Assembly (NCBI GenBank): GCA_030295235.1
Contig: AP026158.1
Location: 124,001-188,000 of the forward strand
DNA from: Fistulifera solaris
Taxonomy: Eukaryota; Bacillariophyta; Bacillariophyceae; Naviculales; Stauroneidaceae
Length of the DNA: 64,000 nt
Reading direction: 5' to 3'
How positions within the stretch are numbered: position 1 is the first letter of the stretch; every line of letters starts with the position of its first letter. The notes under the pieces are model-generated. The model made no database searches, was not told the DNA's origin, and saw nothing but the letters and a program-made list of their open reading frames with translations. The translations under genes were made by a program, and so were the position numbers. Shown here in pieces: positions 30,346-43,141 of this stretch.

Positions 30346-33300
30346 CTATGGCTTCTGTTTCGTAAGCATTTGTTTTGTATACTCCCATATCGTGATTGCA
30401 CCGGTGACGTGGACGTTCAGACTGCGAATTATACCGAACTGCGGTATTTCGACACATTCGTCCACAGCGTGGAGGTATTGAATTGGAATGCCTTCTTTTC
30501 CTTGCCAAGTAGAAGGACTGTCGGTCGATCGGGAAAGGAAAAATTGGATAGTTGGACGCTCGTTGAAGTCTGTTCAATGCCAAGAATGAAAAATCCTTCT
30601 TCTCGTTTCTTCGTCAACCATTTTAGTAGATTCTGTCAATGTTCACGTGCAAAATAAAATTAGACTGTGACACGATAGAATCGCGAGAAGACATACATAT
30701 CAACAAAAGACATCTCATTGTTTAATCGATATCCATCAAATGGCAATCGGAACAGATCTTGGTAATTTATAAAATAATCACGGATGTTGGGACAATAGCA
30801 GCAAAGAATACCTTTGACTCACCTTCTCTTTACATTCTTCGACGGTAATCCAGTCTCCAGCTCCAACACTAATACTCTTAAAATTATCCATTTTCGCAAC
30901 TTTCTTGTCAGGGATGACTAGGGAATCTACCCCAAATATTTCCGACGTTCGAGCTAATCCTCCTAGATTGGGCACTTTATCGATGAGACTAGCGCACACA
31001 ATCAAGTTTTGTTTCGTACGGCCGGCAGCTGTTCGAAGCCGGCGTTCAGCAAAGCTTTCGAGAGCCAAATTCAACGCGTCCAAAGGAATAATTTTCCGCT
31101 GAAAATTCACGGCGTCACAGACAGCGGTAGCGCTATTTTGCAAATCAATTGGTTCGTCTTCTTTTTCCTGCAATAGCTTCCATGTCGGCGCGTCACCGCC
31201 ACGAGACTCCTCATAAACCATTTGAAGCCCCTCTTTGATAACTTCAACTAAATGATTGGGAAAAGCTTCACCGCCTTCATCCACGGGAATGTCCAATATA
31301 CCTCTGACAGTGCATACTTCATTGACATGGTATTGGTTGAAAAAATCAACCTGCTTGGACCGTAAACGCTTCATTTCGGCGTTCTCATCCAAATGTTTGT
31401 ATATGGTCCTGAGATACCAAATGTTGTCAAAATTGTCTTCCACGCAAGTCACGTCAATTCTAAGCGGAATTAATTCGTAAACAAGTAACTGAGCAATTGC
31501 CCGGCTGAACCCTTGAGTGCTGCTGAGCCATGGTATGACCCCTGAAATGAGTGAATCCAACGTATTACTCGTGGAATCTGATGTTATAGCAGGCAAAAAC
31601 TCTACCTTGTGCCTTCCAACAACCAAGTTACCAGTAATTATCATAAATGAAGAAATCGTTTGCAGAGATAGAGCATGCCTTGTAATGTTGCTCACCAAAG
31701 AGTCTACGAAAAGCTGAGGGAAACGTCTCGCGCATTGAATGGCCAGAATTTCTATGAAGTACCGGATTTGTCCGTGAAGTGTCTCTTCAAGAGCCTCAAA
31801 GATACGATCACGCACAACTTCCACAAGAGACGGCGTCAAAAACTTAGATAGAACACATAATGCCTGCCATCCCCTCATCTTTGTGCAATATTCGGGACTG
31901 CCAATCATCACCATACTTGTAGTTTTCTTTGATCCTTTCTTCGCAGAAGGGCGCACTGCATCAAGCAATCGTATGACCAAGGGACTGATTAATGAAGTTG
32001 CCACATTCTCGGGTAGCTCTTGGTTTTCAGTCAACTCCGCAAAGAATGTAAGAAGGATCCCTCTGGTGACACTCTGATCGTGAGCAGTCACCGGAAGTCC
32101 AATACCCGTTTCTCCGGGAAATAACGGATTTTTCGTCGTATGAGATACAGCATCTTCTACAGCATCGTCTTTTTGTAAAAGCAGCTTTTCGAGATCATCC
32201 AAGTAAGGAATAGCAGCAAGCCCTTGGTTTCTTGCACTTTCTGTCCTCAGCCAGCCAACGACCGCGTAGGCCAACACAGTCCTGCTTATGAAAGACTTTT
32301 TTGTACCAGCCATTTCAATTAATTCACGAAACGTTGAGCGGATAGGGGTGGCAGTATTTTTGTTGTCCAGCAGCCTGGTGTACTCGTCCAGCATTAAATC
32401 AGATCTGAAAACAAGACGGCAAATTCCATCCAACATTTGTAGACTTTCTTTAGCAGTCTTGCATTCAGCCGTGACTTTAAGGAGAGTCTTAATCACCGAG
32501 CTCAAGCAATTTATATGCTGCTCTCCACCTTTACCGATAGTCAAAAGATATTTGCCGGCAGGAATAACACAGTCGAAAAGAAGGGTGATTGCCTCAGCAG
32601 GAGTGGCTTCAATGTCTTCGGCGGCAACAGAGAATAGTTTCTCCGAGGCGATTCGACGCTCGTCGTCATTCGTCGAAGCAGAGGCAAGGATAGAAAACAA
32701 GCACGACAAAGCACCCCACCGTGCAAAGTGAAACAAAGACCTGCAAGCTTGCTTGTCGTCTCTCGAAGGTATTCTGATTGGATTGAAATCCATTACAAGC
32801 AAAGCGTTCACTGCAGAAAGAGCTTGGGGTGTGTTTATTTCTACTCCGGCTAATAGGGCCCCATACAAAAGACAAAGCCCTTGCAATGTTTTCACGTCGG
32901 CCTTTCTGACGCCGACCAGAAGAGGCAAGTTTTTGTCAGCTATTGACGCGTTACCGCTCGAGAGAGCCATGCTGGACGGAAACGCTTTATGAATTATGCG
33001 AAATTGACGAATCAGCCCCGAGTAGGTCTGGGAAAGAATCCGTGCATTCCCTGACCGAAAGCTTCCTTCTCGGGTAACATCCTGGCCATCCTGCGCTATA
33101 AGCCCAATAATGTGGTGGTGAATAAAGTCAAAACCATTGGTGAGAACGCGCTCAACATTTGAAGGGGGTGGCATCATTTGATTGGCAGAGTCGACAACCA
33201 AGTCTCCGTTTCCCATTCCTGAAAGCAATTGTGCTTGACAGCCATATTCTAGCAACAGTAAAGCTCGAGCGACTCTATCAGCCATTGACCACGACGGAGT

Positions 33301-35337
33301 TGCTATTGCGACAGGTGCGTGGTTTATTCCTTTGTTAATGGCTGGCCATAACAGCTCACTTGATGTACTAGTTGATTCAGTTGCAGCCGAGGTTGCCAGA
33401 AAGCAAAATGAGACGGCCGCTTTAGCAGTCACTTTGTCCAAAGCCGAAGTACCAATCTTCGGATTCCATGATTCCTGTTGTGTTGACGAAAGAAGCATTC
33501 CATCTACAAAAGCCGTTGCAATAGGACCACCGGCACCAGCAGCCCATCCAGGTTTCTCTGAATTCAATCCTGTTTGAATCCATTCTCTCAATGCCGTATT
33601 ATCTTCGTCAACGAGAGGATAGAGACCAAGTACCGCTAAAATACTTTGAGGTGAAAGTGCTTGTTCCGCGACGGTATGATGCAGCACAACCGCGAAGTTT
33701 TCTAAGAGAGAGTCTTTGTACTTTTGCGCCACTGATCCCGAAGAGAACAGACTCTCAAAAGCAGTCGCAACATTCACCAAAACTTGTTGCTCAACAGGAA
33801 ACTTGACACCGCTCTTCGCCATGGCCGACGCCGAACATTCCAACAACTGAACTACCGTCTTGTGGTGCATCTGACACACCACCGCGTTGGACAATAGTCG
33901 CGACAGGAATTGTCCGCGAACTTTAGAATTGTCTAGCGTCAAAATGTATTCGTACAAAAAGTCGTGCATCATCTCCGCCATATCTTCGGCAGAATTCTTC
34001 TTTTGCCATCCTCTTCCATGTGCATAGTAAGACCTACCGAATCTGATAAAGAATCGTAAGACTGAAGGATAACATCAAATAGAAAGTCCGGATTAATACT
34101 GGCCAAAGGCGCACCCTTTTGTGGCGCCTGTCGGATGATCCCGCTTCACCGCGAAACAACCGGTACAAGGTGAGTTTGCGGACGACGGGTAAATCCGGCG
34201 AGACCAGAATGCGGGCCAACAAAAGAAACGTCCAACGAAACGAAACGCCGGGGGCATAGCCTTGTATGCCTCATTGTGACTCGCTTCCGCGAACAATTCT
34301 TGCACCGAACCCCAAATCTGATCCATTAAATGCGGTTCTTGTTCCATTTCCGCCGTTTCGAAGCATGCTACATACTTGTACCACGATTTATGGGAATGTT
34401 GCTCTTCCATGACACGCAGTAAATACAATCCCCGTCGTCGCAACAATTGCGAGTGCGATTCTTGTAGTGTCGTTTCCGCAGCGGCCTTACGTCGTAGGCC
34501 CGTATGTTTCATCGGCGTGACGTTTTGACAACCTTGTTGTAAGCATTGATAAATGAGTTCCCATACTTTGGCTTGTGTCCAAAGCGATGTACCCTCTTGT
34601 TGTGAGAGGAGGACCGGAAATAGTATACAAAGAACCGACGTGATCACCAAGAGTGATCGCGGAGATGAATCGGCCTCGTACAGCTCCCACATCAACTGTT
34701 CTACCGGTTCGCAATTCTTCGGCAACAATAAAGGAAGTAAGGAATGAATGATGGGACCCATCAAGGCCGCTCGTTCGGTATCATCGGTCACTCGGACGGC
34801 CTGTTGGACACCTCCCTTCAAGAGATCGAGACCCATGGTAGGACGTTGGAGTCGTTGCACCACGAGACACAGATTCTTCCATGGCTGATGAGAGTCTTGG
34901 ATCCGAATCGTTTCGTCGGTTTGCGTAATTTGCGGGGGCAAGGGAATCGTCTCGTCGTGTGCAACAACAACAACAACATCGAGTAACGCATCCAGTAATT
35001 CGTAAGATTCCTTCCAGCAAACCGACAAGATCATCGAGAAAGCATTGTTTTGACTGTTATGGTGTTGATGCCAAAAGACGAGTAACAGGAACAATTTGTG
35101 CGAATGAGTGTTCGTTTTCTTTCGGTTATTCCAAATGGAATTCACCCAGGAGCGATCTTCTTCATCAAAACCTTCAAAAAACGACACAATGTTGGTCGTC
35201 GTCGTCGTCGTCACGACTTTATTGTGTGACGACGACGAAACCTGCAACAAACATTGCAAGGCCGGAACGAGGGCTTTGAGTGACAGACTCTGCAACAGCG
35301 GTTCCACGGATTGAAAAAGTGATTGCAATTTCGTCAT
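30346..35337 (-). CDS. TARBP1/Trm3-type tRNA (guanosine-18 2'-O) methyltransferase, one intron, four apparent frameshifts
   Basis: About 1600 residues. Most is a helical-repeat region (starting [20 protein letters not shown]) as in TARBP1. The C-terminal SPOUT domain has motif 1 [20 protein letters not shown], then after a 190-bp intron (30822-30633, donor GTGAGT) [14 protein letters not shown] and motif 2 PTVLLLGKE. The frame then changes into [15 protein letters not shown] and motif 3 [17 protein letters not shown], ending [13 protein letters not shown] at 30346. SPOUT enzymes fold a trefoil knot that binds SAM; this family methylates G18 in the tRNA D-loop. Apparent indels lie at G5 34250-34254, C3 34140-34142, T4 34001-34004 and T4 30496-30499. 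Without these the knot would be lost. It is close to the usual length for the family and probably acts in the cytosol. Confidence 0.85.
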
Positions 35338-35811
35338 ACTCGACGCCTATTCCTTGTATCTGTGTGTCAAACAAATGGATGCTTTTCTGGTTGCATCTTA
35401 TCAGGATCTTCCTCGTTTGTCGTCACATTTTCGCGTTTCATCGTTGCAGTTCCATTACGGAGTTTTTTTTCTTGGTCGGCGTTACTATCCGCACATATGG
35501 CCAGACGAGGAGTCCTGGCATCTGGTAGTCTCCAAAAGTAGCTTGTTTACCATAGGCCCCGACTATACCACGACTAAATTCCAGTCATGAAGCATGCACG
35601 ATCGTCCCGTTTGTTTTCCTAGTAGGAAAAAAGTAAAATACGAGGCGCCATGGAAGTCCGTACAAGTAGTCGTTTCAATGCAATTACCTTTTACTATGCA
35701 ACCAGACACGGTAGCACTCGAATGAACACACAGCAATGCTACTGTCTCGTCAATTCATTTCGAGACGATCGGAACAACAGATCCTAAAATTGTCATTCAA
35801 ACTTTTATCCA
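35338..35811. other. Intergenic region, no gene recognised
   Basis: About 470 bp upstream of the methyltransferase gene and downstream of TVP23. A stretch at 35354-35590 is open on the plus strand but shows no domain. Confidence 0.4.
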
Positions 35812-36561
35812 TTATACATACGTAGCACTACTACTACTACTACTAGTACTACTTTGCACTCCCGTCAACATCGACAAGACGTTATGACGCATCATGGCCA
35901 TGGCCCCTTGTTGAGCTCCTTGTTGCATCATGCGTTCGAACCGCGCTTTTTGATCGGTACTGCACTTATAGTAGCCATACACATTCGCACCGGCCAACGC
36001 CAAGGCCAATCCATCCACCAACAACCATTCCCAATGAAACGATATCAAGGCCATGATAAAAAAGACACCCCACGTGAGGGGTGTGGCATATAACACGGTC
36101 CAAAAGACATTCTTATCAAAGGGATTGACTTGATAGCGTGGTCGTCCCCCCTGCTGTTGATATTGTTCGGCACTTTCAAAGATCCACGTTGTCGTATCAT
36201 TTTCAACTTTATTCCACCATCGTAATCCAACTAACAATCGTCCCGTGACATTTTTGACGACCCAAAAATCGGCCGCCAACAATAAAATGCAAACGACGGA
36301 CCAGGTAATGAAAGCACCTTCACTTTTGCCAATGAACCAATTCGCAAACAAATACAAGAGAACGGCGGCCGCTTTGAAGAGAATGTGGAAAATAATGACG
36401 ATAGGATGGGATGATTGTGACAATTGATTCAAGACAGAATCGACCATGTTGTTGGGTTGGGCGGTGCTTACGGGCAAAGGAGCATCGTGACCGGCGGGAG
36501 AAAAAGTACCGTCAGGATTTTGTACATGGAATTGCAAGTCGTGGGAATTATTATGGTTCAT
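35812..36561 (-). CDS. TVP23: TVP23-family Golgi membrane protein
   Basis: Protein of 249 residues. The family core is clear: SSHPIVIIFHILFKAAAVLL, ADFWVVKNVTGRLLVGLRWW, NPFDKNVFWTVLYATPLTWG, with four hydrophobic segments (about 50-75, 83-103, 155-175, 178-200). TVP23/FAM18 proteins work with YIPF partners in late-Golgi vesicle traffic; a YIPF gene lies 24 kb away in the same window. The N-terminus (about 45 residues) and a Ser-rich C-terminus encoded partly by a TAC/AGT tract near 35828-35848 are outside the conserved core. Frame intact, no intron. Confidence 0.9.
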   Translation of the reverse strand: MNHNNSHDLQFHVQNPDGTFSPAGHDAPLPVSTAQPNNMVDSVLNQLSQSSHPIVIIFHILFKAAAVLLYLFANWFIGKSEGAFITWSVVCILLLAADFWVVKNVTGRLLVGLRWWNKVENDTTTWIFESAEQYQQQGGRPRYQVNPFDKNVFWTVLYATPLTWGVFFIMALISFHWEWLLVDGLALALAGANVYGYYKCSTDQKARFERMMQQGAQQGAMAMMRHNVLSMLTGVQSSTSSSSSSATYV

Positions 36562-37081
36562 TCTTCTTGTTTGTTCTGTATATATGAACTATTTCTTGTT
36601 GAAATTAGAACGAAGGAAAGAGATTGAAAAGGAAATGGGCAGTTACGAATGAATAAACGGCACCCAAATAGCACACGCCAAGGCACACGCGCGCCTTGTT
36701 GCGGCAGAGGCTGAGGGTCGTATGTGCTTTTGTGTACTACAGTTTCGGACTCAACAGTCACGAGCAGGATGACTTTCGCGCGAGCCAGCCTTCCGTTGAA
36801 GTCATTTCTTCTACTATTTGCGCTGAGTGTGAAAGTCACCTCCATTCACTCTGTGTGAAACTGTAAGCGTCCATTCAACGGACTCCGCCCTCCGCAGTCA
36901 CTCGTTTCGTTTTTTTTGTTGCATCTCCTCTGTCATTTCGGCTCTGTTGCAGGAGAAGGAAGTATAGAGCAGGTCATTCATCTCTTTATTGATACCGTTG
37001 TCTCTAAAATAACAGTATTCTTCTTCGATTCCTTTTAAAAGAGAGAACTCAACTACACTCACAAACAAACAAACAAACAAA
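36562..37081. other. Divergent promoter region between TVP23 and the kinesin
   Basis: About 520 bp. Ends in an AAAC-type tract (37063-37082) that abuts the kinesin start codon. No gene is seen. Confidence 0.5.
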
Positions 37082-40000
37082 ATGCCCTCCGCATTTCCCG
37101 CCACCGTCGCCGAACGGGAAGCCGAATTGATTGCGCTGCAATCGGCGTTTGATGAATACATTGCGAGTAGTCGGGAATTGGAAGAAGAACTAGATGCCGA
37201 ATTGGCCAAGATGCGTAAGTACTATTGAAAAGCAAAGGAAAGGAAAGCAAAGCAAAGGAAGAGTGACAGTTCGGTTCCTCTCTTTTCGAAGCATCACAAT
37301 CATTCATTTTTATGATTCATTCATTATTATTTGTTTCGAATGACTGCCATGATGAACTCACTCACTCACACATACTATCTATCTTTCCTACCCCGCAGAA
37401 GAAAAACTGGCGGAATCGACGGCTGCCAATGCCGCCTTATCGGCGCAACTCGAAAATATTTCTCCGCAATTGGCCAGTCTCGAGCAAGCGCTCACGGAAA
37501 GTCGTTCGAAATTACGAGAAGAACAAAAATTGCGTCGCGCCGCGGAGAATGCACAAGACGAAGCCGATCAACGCGTCCGCGAATTGGAACAAAGTTTGCA
37601 ACAGGCGCGGGAAGAATGTGATGATGTGCACGAAGAATTGGCCTTTCGAGAAAATGAATTGGAAGAAATGAAATTGGAATTGGAAGTCGAGAAGCAGCAG
37701 TTGATCAATGAATTGGCGGCGGCGCGGTCGTCCGCACCTACCGAAGTGACCGAGGCCGCGGATGAGAATTACACAAAAAAATTAGAAGAAGAATTGGAAT
37801 TAGTGACGGAACAATTGATTGATATGGAGAAACGTCTTTCCGAGGCGGAAGCGGATGTCGCCAACAAGCAGGCACAATTGGAGCGTCTGCAAGCTGAAGG
37901 TCGTCGGGAAGAAGATGAAGATTTGATCCGTACGTTGCAGACCGAAAATGCGGATCGACTGGAAACCGAAGAACGACTCCGGAACGAAATCTCCGTCCTT
38001 AAAGAAGAACTCGCTCTTTCGAAAGAAGAAGTGGCCTTGCAACAAGAAGAATTGCACGCGGCGGAAGAAGATTACAAGGCCACGACCATGGCTCTAGAAG
38101 AAGAACGCATGAAACACAAGGAAGAAGTCACACGATTGGGTATGCGCATCAAAGAAGCCGAAATGGCCACCACTAGTACTTTGGGAGAAGCTGCCATGGT
38201 GGCGACGACGGTCCAATCGGCCAATGAGGAGAACGCACAGCTTAAGGATGAACTTATATCTTTAGAGGCGGCCTTGGCCAACGCCAAGAAAGACTATGAG
38301 ACTGTCATGGAAGAATTAGAAGCCGTCAACGCACGCTTTGATGAAGCCCGGGAGGAAGCTCGTCGTGAGGGAGAAGAAATGGCACGGGAAAATCTCCGTA
38401 ACGAGCAAAAGAGTGACTCGTCACATGAACTACAGGAAGCGAGAGCACAACTGGATAAATTAATACAGGAGAATAAATTACTTCAAGAAAAGGTAGATGC
38501 GGCCGAAGTGGCACTGGCGGCTGCCAGTGATCGGGAAGGTGGTGATGCTGCAGGCGGTGGCAGTGAAGTCGTCAAGCAGTTGCAGGCTCAATTGGCGCGT
38601 TCCAAAGAAGAGTTGGTGCGCAAAAACAAAGAAATTTCCGAATTGTCTGAAATGACCGAGCAGCGTCTCAGTAAAGCAGAGGAGAATGTCGTTCAGTTGG
38701 AGAGTCAATTGAGAGCCACTAAGGCGAGTTTGGCTGAAGCGGAAGCTCGTATCATTGTTCTCAAGCGCGAAAAGGAACGAGCCGAAAACGTCATTCCTCC
38801 TCAATCGCCTCGTAGAGCAAAGGAGGTGATAGAGGGTGGCCCGTCACCGCCGACACTCAACGCAATGAGGTCTCGTTCGCGAAGCCCTTCCGCACCGGTC
38901 CGAGAGGAATTAGAAGATATGGAGGATGCCCCAACTCCCAGCAAAGGACGCCACCGGGCTCGTTCGAGCTCGCCCTCGTCTGTCATGCGCTTGGAGTTTC
39001 AGCTGGCAGAACAGAAAACAAAGTATGCCGAATTGGAAAAGGCACACAATGAGCTGCTGGATCAGAAGCGCATGAGTGAAGTCAGACTCAAGCGCATGGA
39101 AGAAGACTTACGCTTCCTTCGTAAACAAGTGTTTGAAAAGGATGGCGCGACCGTCACGCAGATGACACGTTTGAGTTCGCTCGCGAGTAGTCAGAAGGAC
39201 ACAGGACTAGGCGATGACAATGAAATGGGTCGTGTCAACGAGATCATTGAATCTCGTGATGTCAAAGCCATGGCGGCTGAGTTGATCAACCTAGAAAAGA
39301 AATGCAACAGTCAGCGTCTCTACAATGCCGAACTTCTCAGCAAAATGCTTCATTTGCAAGGTAATATTCAGGTTTATTGCCGTGTCAGGCCCATGTCGCT
39401 GGCTGAAATTGAAAAGGGATACAAGAGTGCCGTAGAGGCTCTGAGCGAAAACGAAGTGGGATGCTTCGACAGCCGTACTAACAAATGGAAAAGTTTCGCA
39501 TTTGATAGAGTTTGGGGACCGGATCAATCTCAGCAAAGTGTTTTCCAAGACGTGGAACCTTTGGCATTAAGTGTGGTGGATGGTTTTAATGCTTGTATTT
39601 TTGCGTAAGTAAATAGCTCGCGAGCGGTTGTTGTTGAAGACGCATCTAACTTTATTGATTTTAATTGGTAGCTATGGTCAGACTGGTAGTGGTAAGACCT
39701 TTACCATGGAAGGTGTAAGGGAGAACGGCCAATTTGGTATTAGCTACCGAACTATCCAGAAAATTTTTCACCTATTGAACCTCCGCGCTCAGCAGCAACG
39801 GGCGGCTGAGATGTTTGTTGGACAAGAAGCAGAAGACGACCCGGCAAAGGAAGTTTCATTTCAGTTCACAATCGAAGTCGGCATGTTGGAAATTTACAAT
39901 GATGAAATTTACGATTTGTTGGGAACTGCGGGTGCGTCGATGGCGGAGAAAAAGGAAGGCGCCATGAAAGCTGGAGGAAAGAGTTCATTGGATATTCGAC

Positions 40001-41328
40001 GCACTCCAGAAGGACGTATCGAAGTGCCCAACTTGACCAAGGAGAAAGTGAATTCCATTGAGGAGGTTATGGATTTGTTGAAGAGAGGTAACTCCAATCG
40101 CGCTACAGCAGCCACCGACATGAACACACACAGTAGTCGATCGCACATGGTGTTGATGGTAGACGTGAAATCTGGTCTTGACGATGCTCAGAGCAACAAT
40201 GGTACTTTGTACTTGGTCGATCTTGCTGGATCTGAGCGCGTACGAAAATCCAATGTAGAAGGAGATCAACTAAAGGAAGCTGGGTTTATTAACAAGAGTC
40301 TTTCCGCTCTCGGAAATGTGATGGAAGCTTTGGACAGAAAAGCTTCACACGTACCGTATCGCGATAGCAAGCTTACGTACATGCTACAGGATTCTCTTGG
40401 AGGCAATTCACGAACCATGATGGTTGTCGCTATTAATCCAGTTGACAATTCGTTTGATGAGTCTATCCATGCACTTCAATTTGCGACTCGTGTAAGACGC
40501 ATTCAAATCGGTTCGGCACAACGTAATGTCACCTCAAAGAACCTTGAAGAGACAGTGAAATCTCTCACGGAGGAAATGAGGGCGCTCACACGTGCTAAGG
40601 AGCGATCCGAGAGCCAGCTTCTTTCCCTGAAGCGCGATAACACTCGCGTCCAAGAAAAGCTACAGAACCTCAACAAATCAAAGCAGCAGAGCCGCTCCGA
40701 CAGTAAGACTCTTGAAGTGCTCCGCAAGAACAACGACGACATGGCCCAGCGATGGCAGAAGGAAAAAGCAGCTCGAGAAGAGATGGCAGAAGAATTGGAA
40801 AATGCTCGAAAAGAAATGAGGGCATTGAAGCAAAAGCTCAGCAAAGCTGAAATGAAAGTGGATAACTTTGAAAAAACGCTTGAAGTGAAAGAGCACGAGC
40901 TTGAAGTGGCGAGTAAGCAGCTCAGGGAGCAGCGCAGCAGTACCTCTGCGGCAACTGCTCGTGCGCGGCGCGACATGGTCCTCCGAAAACCGCCCGGTAC
41001 TGTATCGAAAACGTCTGTTGCATCAGCTTTGTCGTCCAAACCAACAACTCCGTCTCACATGAGCGCCGCATCAAGTGGTGCAACCGACGTCCGGGCGAAA
41101 GTTTTGACTCTCCTCCAAAAGCACGATCCAGTCAAGGCCGATCGAATTGATATCATCATGGAGAAATTTGCTGGCAAAGAGGATTTACTGCTAGAGAAGA
41201 TGACTCAAAGGTATGAGGGTAGTGCAGCGTCGAGCGTCCTTGACCGAAACAAGCTCTCCGTGCAGCGGCATCAGGAACGGATGCAACGCATTAGGGAAAA
41301 GCAAAACGCAAATAATTCTGGATCCTAG
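37082..41328 (+). CDS. Kinesin-14-like motor with NudE-like N-terminal coiled coil, two introns
   Basis: Exons 37082-37214, 37399-39604 and 39672-41328 (introns 184 and 67 bp, GT-AG) give 1331 residues in an intact frame. Residues 1-130 (SSRELEEELDAELAKMQEKL, ENELEEMKLELEVEKQQLI) resemble the NudE/NDEL1 coiled coil. A long coiled coil follows. The motor starts LQGNIQVYCRVRP, preceded by a helical neck as in minus-end kinesin-14, with P-loop AYGQTGSGKT formed across intron 2, switch I NTHSSRSH, switch II DLAGSER, then NKSLSALGNVMEAL and HVPYRDSKLTYML. About 280 residues follow the motor: more coiled coil and a conserved-looking tail (VRAKVLTLLQKHDPVKADRI). Kinesin-14s cross-link and focus spindle microtubules. 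A motor that is not C-terminal is unusual for that class. Confidence 0.88.
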
Positions 41329-41770
41329 TTTAGCTTTAACAACGGAAAGCGTGTTGTATTTCTTATGTCATAGTCGACCTGGCACTTCAATTCTTGTTGT
41401 TGTTGTACTCCGTATTTTTTTGAAACTTATCGTTGTTGTTGATGGACTTTATTATTATTTGATGACGACTACCTGGTATTCAAGGGAATGCGACGCGATT
41501 AATTCCGACTCGAACTGATTTCAGTCCCGCTTCAAACTATGCGTCCTTTCTGCTAGTCACTGGCCTCTTTCAACGAAAAAATGTATGTATTGTACGAAGA
41601 AACAAATGCAGAAATGTAAGCGAGTTTAAGTCAAAGTTTGACAAAGAGTCACGCAATTGCAGTCAAACAAGAGTCGTACCCGGCTCATTGATTGGTAGAA
41701 CATATAATTAGGACAGCGCGTAATAATGCAACTATATGTAACTTAACTCTCCACAACCCTTTTGAGTAGA
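41329..41770. other. Intergenic region between convergent gene ends
   Basis: About 440 bp, AT-rich, with ACTACCTGGTATTC near 41469. No gene is seen. Confidence 0.4.
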
Positions 41771-43141
41771 TTACCCACTAGCCTGCTTCAATTGTTGCTT
41801 AAAGGTTTGTACTGCTAAGATTTGGCTGGCCATCGGTGTGCGGACAAAATCACCATAGTGGGCTTGCCAATTGTGGTTTTTCTTGAGCTGGTCAGCTTTT
41901 TTGGGGCGTCCGTATTCATCACTCTCCACAACGCGAGCATGCTGGGCTTTCACAAAGTGGTCAAAGTAGTGTCTGTACAAAGCGTCATCGTGATTCACTC
42001 CCAACAAATTGTCCAACGTGGTTTTAGTGAAGGGGACACTCTCATTGATAGCATCCAAATCTTCTGGGTTGGAAGCCGCTATCAATGAGCAAATCAGCCA
42101 GAAGCCCTTAGTAAAGGGCAAGGCCATTCCCCTGATCACGCAAGACTTCCGCAGCCTCGTTAGCAAAGTCATCACAAGCAGAGCAATACGGAACCACCTC
42201 TTCGATGTTGTTCATCCATTCTACTTCGACGTCGGTGTTAGAACAGATCAAAAATGTCATTGGGTTCTGCGCTGGATTCTGGCGATTGAACAAGAGTCTA
42301 GTAATCCCTTCCTCAGCGAGAAGACCCCCTTGGGTGTACCGTCGCAAAAGAGATAACGCGCAATGCTTCGATTCGCCCCCATTGCAAAAGACTCTTGCAG
42401 TTTTTCAAACACCGGCGTGCCTCCCATGGGCATTCTATGAAAGGCAGCATCAATTCGACGATGCGCGTCAACCAAAAACGACTTTGGATCCCGACCTTGT
42501 CTCTTCAACACGACCCGATCTGGGCGATTAAGAAAACAAACTTGAATTTCCTGAAATGGAACGTACGCCAAGATGTCCAGCATCTCCTTCAACCGAGCTT
42601 GTGCTTCTTGCCAGCGTGTTTGCGTCTGTTTCGTGGCCGTCACTGCATCCGATAAAAGCGTCATCAAGCCGCTGTCATCAACAATGAATTCCAAGCAGTC
42701 AAATTCACTCAACATCATGAGTTTGTTCATCAATCCCATCGGAACTTCGTATTTATCCTATACACTTCCAAGTTCATCGACCATAGTATCCGGTTGCATC
42801 CCAGCTTCCATGCATATTTCCGGTTCTTGCATCATTTCAACTGTAGCGTTCACGCTTTCACTAGAAGCAAATATCTTTCCGCCCCACGCAACGCTTGCTT
42901 CATTGAGGGCTTCATGATCTTCCATGTTCGTGACGACAGGCAGAGCTACGTTAGCGTTCGCTAGCGTGGTCGCCGGCTTTCCCTCCGTGGCTTCTTTCCA
43001 ATAGTTGTACGCAGGGTTCAACTTCATGACACCATCCATACGAATGTACTTTTTCGGGGGCGATTCGGGAGGATTGCTTGTCGCCCACGGAGAAGGATAT
43101 TGAAGAGCTTGTGGAGCTTGCGAGAAGGAATGGCATATCAT
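41771..43141 (-). CDS. vWA-like protein, interrupted by one in-frame stop and two apparent frameshifts
   Basis: Four open segments in order make one protein of about 456 residues. The first is disordered (QYPSPWATSNPPESPPKKYI). After an in-frame TAG (42758-42760) the text continues in the same frame as MGLMNKLMMLSEFDCLEFIV followed by DDSG, the start of a von Willebrand A fold. Later strands include QVCFLNRPD and NPMTFLICSNTDVEVEWMN. The metal site DxSxS appears as DDSGL, so one Ser ligand is missing. Frame changes fall at C5 42325-42329 (short) and C4 42130-42133 (long). It resembles intracellular vWA proteins common in stramenopiles, whose role is unclear. The stop is not in a homopolymer, so a true pseudogene is possible here; an unseen intron is the other option. 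Confidence 0.55.

Noticed and set aside
30245-30657. Small plus-strand genes in this interval
   Set aside because: The minus strand codes SPOUT motifs 2 and 3 of the tRNA methyltransferase here, which explains the sequence.
40503-41039. 178-codon minus-strand open frame under the kinesin tail
   Set aside because: Ser/Leu/Phe-rich antisense of coiled-coil codons; no independent evidence.
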